Shown here: positions 49,091-60,179 of the stretch, piece by piece
Layout of the letters: each line of letters starts with the position of its first letter
Numbering within the stretch: the stretch's first letter is position 1
Source of the DNA: Gordionus sp. m RMFG-2023
Taxonomy: Eukaryota > Nematomorpha > Gordioida > Chordodea > Parachordodidae
DNA: 64,000 bases
Assembly (NCBI RefSeq): GCF_954871325.1
Contig: NC_088778.1
Span: forward strand, 13,729,666 to 13,793,665
Direction: 5' to 3'
Translations under genes and position numbers: made by a program
Notes under the pieces: generated by a model
What the model was told of the DNA's origin: nothing
The model's input: only the letters and a program-made list of their open reading frames with translations
Database searches by the model: none

Positions 49091-50417
49091 CAGAGTTATT
49101 AAACGCTATTTTTAAAAATAGCGCGCTACCGCTATAGCTATTAGCTTTAGCTACTTTTTATAAAAAAAATTTTAGAAACAAATGAAACAAATTTTTTTTA
49201 TTTTTTTTTGCTTATAATGTAAATGTATAATAAATAATATATAAAAATCAACATTTATAAATATAAAAATATAGTTAGTTTAGATTATAAAAAAAATAAG
49301 CAATATAAATAAATATTTATTTTAATTTGTTGCATTTTAATAATAATATCATTTCAATATTATCATCCCCAAGTCTAGAGTGACGATCAGAAAGTATAAG
49401 CTTTGCTTTGCTAAATAATCTCTCGACACTAGCACTTGAGGGCAAGGAAGCTCTAAAAATATTTAATCAGATCAATTTATAAATATAAATAAGTTTTTAC
49501 CTTCTGTTATGTGTCCAACTATCTGCCGGTGTACATACATAAGATATATCTGATAACTCTACTATTAGAGCATCTTTCATCACGTTGAAGTTGTCGGCTA
49601 TTTTATTCATAAGTGTCTGGCGACATAAAACTGTTGTGCCAGGGGATAAAGTTTTAATCATCATAGTAAATGATGGATTATCAACCAAGGACAATGGCTG
49701 AACTGTGTCAATAATAAAATCAACAATTACTTTATCAGCCAATTTTTGTGAAATATTGGCATATTTATTATCAGTTAATTTGGTTTGGATAGTATTTGTC
49801 TTTTTGAATGAAGATTCTCTTACACCAAAATTTTTTATATGTTTCTCTATTTCCTTATAGCAATTGGCGTGAACTGTCTAATAAAATAAATAATATTATA
49901 ATGTAAAAATAACAATTTACCTTTAGGTGTTCAGGTTATAGCTACTCGATTGATTTGATGATATATTTTTTTTACATTTTAAGCACAGGAATTTGAATCC
50001 AGATTTTGTTTTAATATTTGTTTAAAAAAATTTTTCAAATCTAGGGAATGGGAAATCGTTATTAGAGCTATTAAGTACATTTTCTTCCATTAAATCTTCC
50101 ATGTCTGAATCACTTTCAAGGATTTGGATATCCATGGGAGATGCCATTTTAGATTATTAACACAGATTATAAATATAAATTAAAAATATATTTAAATTTC
50201 AAAATTAAATAATAAATTATAAAAATTATAATTAATTATGATATTATATTTAAATTTTCATGTTTATACTTACATTCATTATATTTTTTAAAAGTAGCGC
50301 GCTACTTAGCTACTTTTAAAAAAAGTAGCGTGCTAAAAAATTAAATAATTTTAAAAAAAAGTAGCGGCTATTAGCTATAGCTACCAAAAAAGATAGCCCG
50401 CTACTTTAACAACTCTG
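49091..50417 (-). mobile_element. hAT with internal deletion, inserted in a G run
   Basis: Ends are 'cagagttattaaacgctatt' at 49091 and the inverse 'agcccgctactttaacaactctg' ending at 50417. Subterminal 'tagctatagctac' and 'agtagcg' motifs are repeated several times at both ends. The flanks are G-rich on both sides ('gggggggg' and 'gggagggg'), which fits an 8-bp duplication of a G run. It contains a spliced transposase-derived frame (49317-50147). Confidence 0.88.
49317..50147 (-). pseudogene. Core-less hAT transposase: BED finger joined to dimerisation domain
   Basis: Three exons on the minus strand are bounded by clean splice sites: 50147-49921, 49877-49501 and 49452-49317, with introns of 43 and 48 bp. 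Exon 1 starts 'MASPMDIQILESDSDMEDL' and carries a BED-type finger ('FLCLKCKK', then His residues). Exon 2 has the usual region after the finger ('IVDFIIDTVQPLSLVDNPSF', 'TLSPGTTVLCRQTL'). Exon 3 joins in phase to 'ASLPSSASVERLFSKAKL' and ends 'KCNKLK'. The DDE catalytic part, several hundred residues in relatives, is absent. One stop (near 50028) and a one-base frame change before the first donor break exon 1. Confidence 0.75.
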
Positions 50418-52516
50418 GGGAGGGGGGGGGCTAGGTATTGATTTTTGAGGGGGGTTTACATATAGCGAATATCCCATCATGTAGACGCTGATAATCCTAC
50501 ATGAATTCCCCCCCCCTTCCAAAGCAATCTCAGATATTTTACTAAATTTAATAATTAAAGGCTTTGTGTTCAATGCAAATAACCAAAAGAAGGATAATCT
50601 GTTTTTCTATTCTTCTAAAGCTAGGACAGAAAGAGGATTTGGTAGAGTAATGCGTTGTTTTGCTATAAGCTCTTAAGACCCTCTAGATTATAAAAGTCTA
50701 GCTAAGGAAGCTAATTAAAGAGGAATGCCAAGCCACCCATTTCCTTAGTATAAAGATGCTGAAATCACTAATTTTAAGTTTAAAGGATGTTAACCTTAAA
50801 ATGATCGTAATGAATTGATGTCCTTATAAGTAAATTTCGGAATTCAAAGATATTAGCACTATAAGATAAATAATCAGTACAAAAATTATTTCTTCAATAT
50901 CAAAAGTAGGTTAGTCTAAGTGCAATTATCAGTTGAACAAGCCAATCATGTGACTCCACGGATATCACTTGAATATCGGCATTACTAAATACTAAAATTA
51001 TTGCTAAACTATGCAAAATGACAGACAAGTAAAACTAAATCAAAAATTTGAAATTACACAAAAAATATTAATTAAATTGGAGATTAATTTTTATAATATA
51101 TAGTGAAATATTTTTAAATCAGTAACAGATTTTATTTTATTCTGGGTGTAAAGTTGCAAAACGACATAAAAAAATACATTTTAAAACTTTATTATTTATT
51201 ATTTGGCGAAAATAATTTTAAAAAAAATTTTAAATAAATTTTGTTATAATTTCCCGATATGCATATAATGGTTACAATAGTCATACATAATAGTCATTTT
51301 AAAATTTTTAACCTAGTTTAAAATCAATATTTTAAATATATTTTGGTAAAATTTCAGTGATAAATTAATTTACAAAATTGAAAATTATCATATAATCGTC
51401 ACTTTTGAATTTTTTAAAATTATTTTAGCAATTGAATGTTTTAAATATATTTGGAAAAATTTTAGTTATAATAGAAATCAGAAGTGTAACTAAATTCGCC
51501 CTGACAGACCCGTAGACAGGAATTTTAAGTTGTGGGTGAGGGAAACTGTTTATTGGGGGAGGGGGTAATATTTTTTTGAAATAAAACAGTCAGCTCATAG
51601 AAATATTTTCCATTTTTATTGAAAATTTGTAAAAACACAATGTTCATCAATGGATCTTTATTCAATTCAATCAAATGCTAATTGCATATAGAGACAAGGC
51701 TTCTATATTTATTTATTACCAAATAAAATATACTTTTAGGGATAGAATTATACTGAAATCCATATAACCTAAAAGCTGTGCCAGATAAATACTTTCGCAC
51801 CAACTATAGCTATGAAAACTTTAATTTTATATTGTTTAAAAGTATGCAATTTTTATTGTTTTTATAATATCGGAATATTTATTCAATACCAATTATGTCT
51901 TCTTGAATTCTTCAAATATCCTCCTTACCTAATTAAATTTAAATCAAAAACCTGCAAAGGTCTAATTTTTAGGACTGATCTGGATTTAATAAATTTCTAT
52001 TTAAATTAAAGTAAAGCCCAGTCGATTTTAAAAAAAATATTTGATTCGGTCCGAGTTTTTTAAATCCCAGCTGGACTTATGGCCTAGATTTTTGAAATTT
52101 AGTCATTTTCAAAAATTTTAACTGTATATTGCAAATTGTTTAAAAAGGAAATTGAATATATGAGTAGCAAAATGCGATTCCAACTAGTTATAAAACATTT
52201 TTTAAAGCCCGGTATTGTATTGTAATTTTTCAGGCCTAGTCGAATTTTTTAAATGGTAAGCATTTTTTCTCACTCCAGATATTTTATTTAAATTATACCA
52301 ATAATTTTCTTTCAGTTAAATCATGATTAAAATTTTCAATGAATGTGAATTTCCATATATTAAATATGATAATTCAATATACATTTAAGGCCATCACCAA
52401 AAAAATAATAGATTTATTTATACACTATATTTATCTTATAAGTTTATGATACAATATATATAATAGTAGAAATAATTTTAAAAATTTATATTATAAGCGT
52501 AATAATTTAAAGTTAT
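50418..52516. other. No supported gene
   Basis: AT-rich with a G-rich patch at 51546-51565 and a 'cagacccgtagacaggaattt' motif at 51508 that recalls hAT ends but has no partner. The 3' flank of Gemin6 has AATAAA on the minus strand at about 52413-52408. Confidence 0.45.
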
Positions 52517-55500
52517 TTATAGCTTTAATTCTTTCATCATTCTTTGAATCTGCTTTAAAACGATCAGATTTTCACTTTGGCAATTATCAATATCATAAGG
52601 TGGTTGAATCAATAATATCCCGTCAAAAAGTGAAAAGGTTTCACAGTGTGAGCCGATAAATGAAACAGGGATCATACGACTTTTTAAAAACGTTTCAACT
52701 TGAGTTCTGCGATCGTCGATCTCACTTTCGCTGTAATTTGTAGCTAAGCTTGGCTCGAAGATTAGTTCTAATTCTTTAATCTCGTGACTAGTTAGTTCTC
52801 TTTTTATTTCTATAGATGCCACAGCATGACCCGGAAAACAGTAGATTTTAGTTTGGGATTTATCTTGGTCATCGACTGCTATAACACTGCAATAAAAATA
52901 TTTAAATTAAAATTATCATTTATTCAATTAAAAATTATACAACCATTCCACCTCCCCAGGAAAATTACTTCCAAAAGATTGGCCCCTTTTTATTATATAT
53001 ATACGTTTTTTATAATTTATAAGGGTCGTATCCGTAAACTTGGAAAAATTATTTATAAAATAGCGTAAACAAAACATTTGTCACCAAAAACTATAAAATG
53101 TTACCAAAATTAGTTAAATCCTACAATTTTTTTTATTAATCAAGTAATCTTTAAAGAAAATCCTATTTTAGGCAAACTAATAAATATTAAATATGCACCT
53201 GTGGTCAATGTTTGTAAAAAAATAATTATCTATAAATTGATAAATAAAGTGACCGGAAGCTGGTATTAATGAAAGTACTTAAGCAAATGGAAGTTCAAAT
53301 TATTCTATATTGAAAAAATATTAATATAAACTTTTTCTCTTTCTATCCTCTCTATTTGGAATTGTATGGCAGAAGCAAAAGACAAAAATAGTTTGAGTAA
53401 TTTAAATATGGTGTTAATATACTCTTGGGTTTTCCAAAATTATTAAACAAATGAAAATATATTAATTTAGACTCTAAATAAGAAAGGTTTTTTTTAAAAA
53501 AAATCTTAATATTCATTTTCTTATGCCATTTATAAAACAAAATAAATAAATATAATTAAATTATCAAAATTATTGCTGAATATCTAAATGTGATGCATAA
53601 AATTTTTATGAGTTTTTGAAAATTCGAACCTCGTGCAACAGGTCTAGAAATAAAAATTGCCGAAAAACCGTGGAGAAAAATTTACATTTTGCAGTCTCCA
53701 ACTTTAGTCAAAATGTTCAAAAAGCATAATTAGAAAAAGAATGTGACTATGAATGATATGATGGCCCTATTATGATTCTAAATAGAAATTCAGACAGAAA
53801 CATATTTTTTTATTATGGATGCTTCAAAAAATATAATTGAAAATAGATTTTCATTTTCAAAAAAAAAAATTAGAACTTATGAGGCAACGAATCGGTGTGT
53901 TTATACGATAAGGCACCAGAACAGTCAGTTGGCATTAGGGTAGCAAAATTTGTGATTTTTTTGATTTGATATAAATTCTAATGCTAGAGAAATACAGATT
54001 CGGATTCCTACAATCATTTTTTAAACCTTATTATAATATTACCTTGCAAATAAAATACAGGAGACTTGGTCAGGAAGTTTCTAAAAAATATATATATTGA
54101 TAAGTCATGAGATAATTTGATATTTTGTCAAATAAAAAGTCGACTCTAAATGAAAAATTCGATATGTGCATATTTAAAAAAATGTAAGTAGTCGATATCA
54201 GTAAATCAGAAAGAAAATCATTCAATATTTTCTAAAACGAATAATATTATGAATGTACTCAAATAACTGTTAAACCAAATTTAAAATATTATTTTTTTGA
54301 CTAATAAAATAATAGAGGTTTATTATTATTTTAGCTATTGTTATTTCCCATTTTTCCTGATATATTTGCCGAATTTGAAATATTAAGGTAGTATTCGTTA
54401 CATTCCCTTAATTAAAAATAATTTTGAATATTTGTTTTGTCAATTGTTTAGTATGTCCCAAAAATTAAAAATCCCCCCTCAAAACTAGTTTTCTTTTACA
54501 CAATTAAATTCAAATACCAATGTCTAGGATGTGAATATTGCTGATCATTATTAATATATTATTATTAAAATCATTTTTTAATTTAACAAACAAATTATTT
54601 TTTTTATTGTAAAGAAAAACAGATACTACATTAATTATCTTAGCTTAGGTTTTATATTTAGAATATTAAATAATTTCATACTACATTGAGATTAGAATTA
54701 TATAATTATAAATTATGTCAAAAATTAAAACAATGAAAATCTAAATAAATCAAGAATTTTTTTTAAAATCTAATATGTAATACTTACTAGTACAATTTAG
54801 TATTTTTCATATAAAAATTATTTAATTCTGAAATGATATAGGTTTTTGTTTTACATTATATTAAGTATTTTGAATAAATTTAGTAATTCGAATTATATTA
54901 ATAAAATATTGATGTAAATCACTTTTTAAAAAAATTAGGGTGATTTAAATAAATTAATCTTTATTGATCAGCTGGCACTGGGAAACCCTTAGGGGTGAAA
55001 TCATGACAAAACAAAGGTTCAACAATTTTAAAATATAGGAGATTCCATTTTTTTAAATTTCATAAGGGTTGGAGGAAATAAAATCTGTATAATAAAATAT
55101 GGCTTTTGCATATCATAATAATCCTCAAAAAACGTTAATCAAATTTAGCGAAAGGGTTATTTTAAAAAATATTTGTAATAAAAATGATTATAGTGTAATC
55201 AATTCAATGGTAATCACCATACCAAATTCAACATTCATTCAATTTAGCTAGTATTTCAATTTATAAATCATATGGAAAACTCTGTGCTAATATTATTATG
55301 GTATGCAAATATATACCCAGATTTCAGAATAAACTTGATGGAAGAATTAAGGACTCACTGGAAAAAATTATCGTCTGCGAAATTTACAAGATTAATATGT
55401 AATTAATATGATAATAAACTATTAATGATTAAATGCAATGATACACCATATTAACTTTCACAGAATAAATAAATAAATTTTTTTTATAATCATTTATTAA

Positions 55501-58500
55501 TTTTATTTCTAGATTTACCATCAAATATACTTGATTTTGTTACAACTATGAATTCATATTTATATAATCATTTTAAAACCTATAAATAATGATTACCATA
55601 ATATTAACTAATCTATTGAAACAAATTATCTAAAAAGATAAGCACACTATTTATTAATTATATATTTTCTTATTTCTCTATTCTTACCAATAATCTATGT
55701 AAAATACTGTCAATCAGTGGATCCTGGCTTATCCATAAGAGATACAATAATACCTCTTTAATTAAATGGGCCCTGACAGTAGGGTAAATTTTACTGCTAA
55801 ACAGTGGATGCAAATTAACTGTACTGGATAGTGTTGTTAAAACGCCGCGACTCGCGACCCCGACCCAAAGTTCGGGTCGTTTTTTTCGACCTTGATCCGA
55901 GTCCAAGCCGAAAAAAACGACCTCGACCCAAAATATGGGTCGTTTTTTCGACTCAGACTTGAAGTTTGGGTCGTTTTTTACGACTCAGACTTGAAATTTG
56001 GTCGTTTTTTTCGACTCAGACTTGAAGTTTATTTTTTATGGCAAATATGTAAAAATATATTTTGCAAACATATTAAATTAAAATTTCATTGAAGATGTAC
56101 AATAGGAAAGTGACAATTGTCATTATCGTCATTTTTGAACTTTTTTAAGGCAAATGGGTAAAAATATATCTTGTAAACATGTTAAATTAAAATTTCATTG
56201 AAGATGTATAGGAAAGTGACAATTGTCATAATCATCATTTTTGAACTTTTTTGAATTATTTTAAGATAAATGGGTAAAAATATATTTTGTAAACATTTTA
56301 AATTATAATCTCATTGAAGATGTACCATAGGAAAGTGACAATTGTCATAATCGTCATTTTTGAACTTTTTTGAATTTTTTTAAGGCAAATGGGTAAAAAT
56401 ATACTTTGTAAACATGTTAAATTAAAATTTGATTGAAGATGTACCATGGGAAAGTGACAATTGTCATAATCGTCATTTTTGAACTTTTTGAATTTTTTTA
56501 AGGCAAATAGGTAAAAATATATTTTGTAAACATGTTAAATTAAAATTTCATTGAAGATGTACCATAGGAAAGTGACAATTGTCATAATCGTCATTTTTGA
56601 ACTTTTTTAAGGCAAATGGGTAAAAATATATTTTGTAAACATGTTAAATTAAAATTTCATTGAAGATGTATCATAGGAAAGTGACAATTGTCATAATCGT
56701 CATTTTTGAACTTTTTTAAGGCAAATGGGTAAAAATATATTTTGTAAACATGTTAAATTAAAATTTCATTGAAGATGTACCATAGGAAAGTGACAATTGC
56801 CATAATCGTCATTTTTGAACTTTTTTGAATTTTTTTAAGCAAATGAATAAAAATAGATTTTGTAAACATGTTAAATTAAAATTTCATTGAAGATGTACCA
56901 TAGGAAAGTGACAATTATCATAATCGTCATTTTTAAACTTTTTTTAGACAAATGGGTAAAAATATATTTTGCAAACATGTTAAATTAAAATATCGTTGAA
57001 GATGTACCATAGAAAAGTGACAATTGTCATAATCGTCATTTTTGAATCTTTTTCAATTTAATTGAAGCAGATAGAAAAATATATACTGTAAACATGTTAA
57101 ATCAATTTTTCAGTGATGAAAAACCTTGAAAAAATTAAAATAGCCATGTTGATAATTTTTTTGGAATATTTTGAAGAAAATTGTTAAAATATAAATTATA
57201 AACTAGTTAATTAAAATTTCAATAAAAGCCATAGAAAAGTGATAAAAGTCATAATTATTTTTAAACTCTATTTAATCAAATAGTATTAATCTTATTTGTA
57301 AAACATGTTATATTAATATTTAGTGTAGAAGAACTCGAGAAAAAGATTCATGGTGGCAAACTATAAATACTTATTTATTTTTGGAAAACTGATTTTATTT
57401 ATAATTAGTATTTCAAAGCCTGTTTTTATAAGAGTTTCCACTATTTTTTCAATAAAGTAGTGTCTTATTAACCACTTTTTACAATACATCGAAATTTTTT
57501 TATTTTCTTCATAATATTCCAAAAAAATTATCAACATGGCTATTTTAATTTTTTCAAGGTTTTTCATCACTGAAAAATTGATTTAACATGTTTACAGTAT
57601 ATATTTTTATCTATCTTCTTCAATTAAATTGAAAAAAGTTCAAAAATGACAATTGTCACTTTCCTATGGTACATCTTCAACGATATTTTAATTTAACATG
57701 TTTGCAAAATATATTTTACCCATTTGTCTAAAAAAAATTCGAAAAAGTTAAAAAATAACGATTATGATAATTGTCACTTTCTTATGGTACATCTTCAGAA
57801 ATTTTAATTTAACATGTTTACAAAATATATAATTTATATTTATTTAGATGAGGAGTTATTCAAAATTTTCCATTATTTTTTATAAAATATGTTTATGAAG
57901 TATATGGTTAGTAATTTTAATTTATGTGCAAAATAAAAAAATCTTTTAAAATAAATTTTTATTCATTTGTATTTGTAATTTATAATATAAAAAATATATT
58001 CTTGCTTAATGAGTTTTAAAAAAATATAAATTTATAAATCACACCTCATAACATAGGAAAATTTCTGACATCAAATAAAGGTAAAAAATCTACTTAAAAT
58101 TTATATATAAAATAAAAAAATATTGATGGGTCAATCTTCTTTGGAAAAGAAGTTCAGGAACCAATTTTTTTTATATTAATATATATTCCATTCTTATACT
58201 ACTCACATAATTATCTTGGTTGCATACTTTATTAAGATATAATTTTCAAAAAATTTATGTCATTTTAACATATAAAACTCTTAAATTTTTTAAAATAGTA
58301 TAATTTGTTAATATTAAAAAAAATTGGTTTAAGAATTGAATTTAGATGATTATGTATTTATTAGAGGAGGTTAAACTTTTTATTTATAAATTTAATAATT
58401 TCAAGTAAATTATTTTCATTACAAATCTCAATATAAATTATATTATGCTTCTGAAAATACATTGGCAATTAGCATCAATATATGCTTCCACCAGTGTCAT

Positions 58501-58919
58501 TTTTCCAACTTTAAATCCTTTATTTGTGATAATTTTTTATTTTTCAAAAATGTGATTTTATCAGGCATCTATTCCAGCAAGTATAGGATACTTACCCTAA
58601 GAATTTCAAACTGTCATAAACCTTTATGATATTCTGTTAAATATCAAATTGAGGATATTTACCATTTAAAAAAATTTAAATACACCAATATATATATATA
58701 AATTATCATATTATTATTATTTTAAGGAATGGCTAGAAATTTTCTCCTATAACATATCAACTAAATATATATTTATAACCTTTCTGAAACAGGGTCTATG
58801 GTATATATTTTGCCATTATATTTTGTTTCATTTTTGAGGATAATGAATACTTCTTTATGAACATAGGAATTTAATTTGAGAGGATCAATTCCTAAAATTT
58901 CTTCATAAAAATTTGACAT
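52517..58919 (-). CDS. GEMIN6: Gemin6, SMN-complex Sm-like protein
   Basis: Gemin6 pairs with Gemin7 as an Sm-like dimer in the SMN complex, which loads Sm proteins on snRNAs. Two exons, 58919-58780 and 52886-52517, join in phase (AG|T codes Ser) to give 169 residues, close to the 167 of human Gemin6. Exon 1: 'MSNFYEEILGIDPLKLNSYV' and the Sm1-like 'TKYNGKIYTIDPVSE'. Exon 2: 'VIAVDDQD', 'FPGHAVASIEIKRELTSHE', 'SEIDDRRTQVETFLKSR' and near the end 'LLIQPPYDIDNC'. From memory, human has DPVSANIVLVN, MGHAVQTVE, EERKNSLKKWLEKNHIP and TIDPPYGPENC at these places. The start is the ATG at 58919; an in-frame ATG at 58958 is possible but would add residues not expected. The intron is 5893 bp with a GTTATA donor and holds other features. 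Confidence 0.88.
55099..55589 (+). CDS. Predicted three-exon small protein inside the Gemin6 intron
   Basis: Exons 55099-55209, 55248-55398 and 55513-55589 join in phase with GT..AG introns of 38 and 114 bp to give 112 residues. The product starts 'MAFAYHNNPQKTLIKFSERV', has a hydrophobic 'MENSVLILLWYANIYPDFR' followed by 'LMEELRTHWKKLSS' in exon 2, and ends 'MNSYLYNHFKTYK'. No family was recognised. Base use is more varied than in the flanking AT-rich DNA, and the short introns match those of the other genes here. It lies on the strand opposite to Gemin6. It could be a decayed gene or part of a larger one: an upstream exon is not excluded. Confidence 0.55.
55684..55828 (-). other. Coding-like block of uncertain strand
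   Basis: On the minus strand an open frame reads 'LHPLFSSKIYPTVRAHLIKE' and 'VLLYLLWISQDPLIDSILHR', followed by a good donor 'gtaaga' at about 55686. On the plus strand it is also open over 'LCKILSISGSWLIHKRYNN'. The block ends exactly where the next element begins (55829). It may be an exon of a gene disrupted by that insertion, or transposon coding. No family was recognised. Confidence 0.35.
55870..56031. repeat. 31-35-bp tandem repeat with 'gggtcgtttttt' core
   Basis: Three direct units of 'gggtcgttttttcgactcag' plus 'acttgaagttt' lie at 55938-56031, preceded by two further 'cgacc..gggtcg' units, some inverted. Each unit is partly self-complementary. The block is much GC-richer than its surroundings. 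Confidence 0.85.
56040..57110. repeat. Satellite array, ~110-bp unit, about nine to ten copies
   Basis: The unit contains 'gtaaaaatatattttgtaaa', 'catgttaaattaaaatttca', 'ttgaagatgtaccatagg' and 'aaagtgacaattgtcataat'. Start points at about 56050, 56159, 56274, 56391, 56510, 56620, 56727, 56847, 56956 and 57075 give a period of 107-120 bp; part of the variation is a 9-bp 'tgaattttt' that is present in some units. Units near the right end are the most diverged. Confidence 0.93.
57510..57830. repeat. Inverted copies of the satellite
   Basis: 'tatggtacatcttca' and 'aatttaacatgttt.caaaatatat' are the reverse complement of the array unit and occur about two and a half times. The segment 57517-57575 is the exact-looking inverse of 57115-57180, which defines the hairpin arms. 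Confidence 0.9.
57841..58779. other. Promoter-proximal part of the Gemin6 intron, no gene supported
   Basis: AT-rich. On the minus strand 58560-58440 has a short open run ('GFKVGKMTLVEAYIDANC') without supported splice sites. No element boundary seen. Confidence 0.45.
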
Positions 58920-60179
58920 GCAGATAATTTTAAAAATATTTGAACATACTAAGCTCACTCACATAAAGAAGAGATAACATGACATCTGTCATTCATAATT
59001 GCTAAGAAGTCCTATGTAAAAGAGTTTTGAATTGATGCAAATAAAGAATAATTGCGCTAAAAAGAATCGGTAGTAGAATAAGAATATGTAAGTCTGGTTG
59101 CGCTAAAACGAATAAGTAATAGGATAAGAATATATAAGTCTGGTTTCGCTTGCATTAGAATAAATAATAACGATATCTCCAAATAATAATAAAAATGCGA
59201 TTAAATTTATTCTTTTATTAGTGTTTAAATAAAACGCAAATATATATATATCAATCGTTAAAAAAGTATATTTTATTCACAAGTAAAATTATCGCGTGCA
59301 TCATAAGTCAAAAACTTTAAATATATATATATATATATCTAGTAAATCAATTTAAGGTAATTGATGGTTTGAGGCTTTGTATGTAGAAATAAAATAATAT
59401 ATTATTAAGTGAATGTTTTTGTATATGTAAATAGTCATAGTTTAAGGCTTCAATTAACTTTGTATATTATGATATTAAATTATATTATGCAACAGGATAG
59501 TTCTTATTAAAATTAGCTACTGATTGGAAAATAAATTTTTGGAAGATTTGGAAGTATAAGTGGTAATACAGTATTGTATGGATAAATCATCAATAAAAAA
59601 ATAATACTATATCATACTGACCAGGCAAATTTTTTATTTAATCATCATTATTTTAGATTCTATGAACCTTAAATCTCAATATTGATTAGCAATCATAAAG
59701 ACTTACCCTAAAGAATTTAAACTTAAAATCAGCCACCACCCACCTTTAAAATAATTAACTTTTACTGCAGTTCTTGGGCATAGGCTCTTTTTCTGCCCCG
59801 CTCTTTTTCTTAAGGCCTATGGACGTCTGTAACGTTTTTTCAAAATGTTGCGCGTACAAGTACTGTGGCTTGACTACAAACGTGTAGAGAGCTTCTCATA
59901 TTTTTTTAACTCTACACCCCAATTAACTTATGTTCCAATTAGATGGAAATGAGGAAAACCTAGCGTAGCTCTATTGTTCATTCAACGTCAGAAGGCATAT
60001 GCGCTATATATCACGGATTACGGAAATTAGCTACTTTATTTATCTTATCAAATTGTATTTTCAGTTAAATTTAGTATTACTATTATCTACTAGGTTAAGG
60101 TTTAGCACTAGCCCTATTTCTTTATAAGTCATTCTCTTCACTTATCCATTAGGCTTTTCAGTTGATGCGCGATTTTTAA
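58920..60179. other. Divergent intergenic region between Gemin6 and the next gene
   Basis: It should hold the promoters of Gemin6 (leftward) and of the gene at 60180 (rightward). Most is AT-rich, but 59760-60060 is of higher complexity and GC content, with a hairpin 'cataggc'...'gcctatg' at 59780-59816. A 46-bp unit is doubled at 59053-59144. No tRNA or snRNA was recognised. Confidence 0.5.
59053..59144. repeat. 46-bp unit in tandem, two copies
   Basis: The unit 'tgcgctaaaa.gaat..gta' continues with 'ata.aagtctggt' and occurs at 59053 and 59099 with a few differences. A third, partial 'tcgcttgcattagaataa' follows. Confidence 0.8.

Larger units (their letters stand above)
55829..57840. mobile_element. 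Fold-back element built on satellite arrays
   Basis: It starts 'tagtgttgttaaaacgcc', the same terminus as the MITE family at 41490. Next come short tandem units (55870-56031) and then a ~110-bp satellite in direct repeats (56040-57110). An inverted copy of its last part lies at 57510-57830, with about 330 bp between the arms. Thus the block can fold into a large hairpin. The right end was not found by an inverted terminus or target duplication, so the boundary is approximate. No coding frame. Confidence 0.55.

Noticed and set aside
51812-52009. Plus-strand frame of 65 codons
   Set aside because: AT-rich hydrophobic translation typical of noncoding sequence in this genome.
58440-58560. Minus-strand 'GFKVGKMTLVEAYIDANC', like a P-loop GTPase segment
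   Set aside because: Too short, preceded by a stop and without splice sites that join it to another exon.
59775-59892. Cys-containing open run on the plus strand ('MDVCNVFSKCCAYKYCGL')
   Set aside because: About 40 codons, no supported splice partner and no known family.
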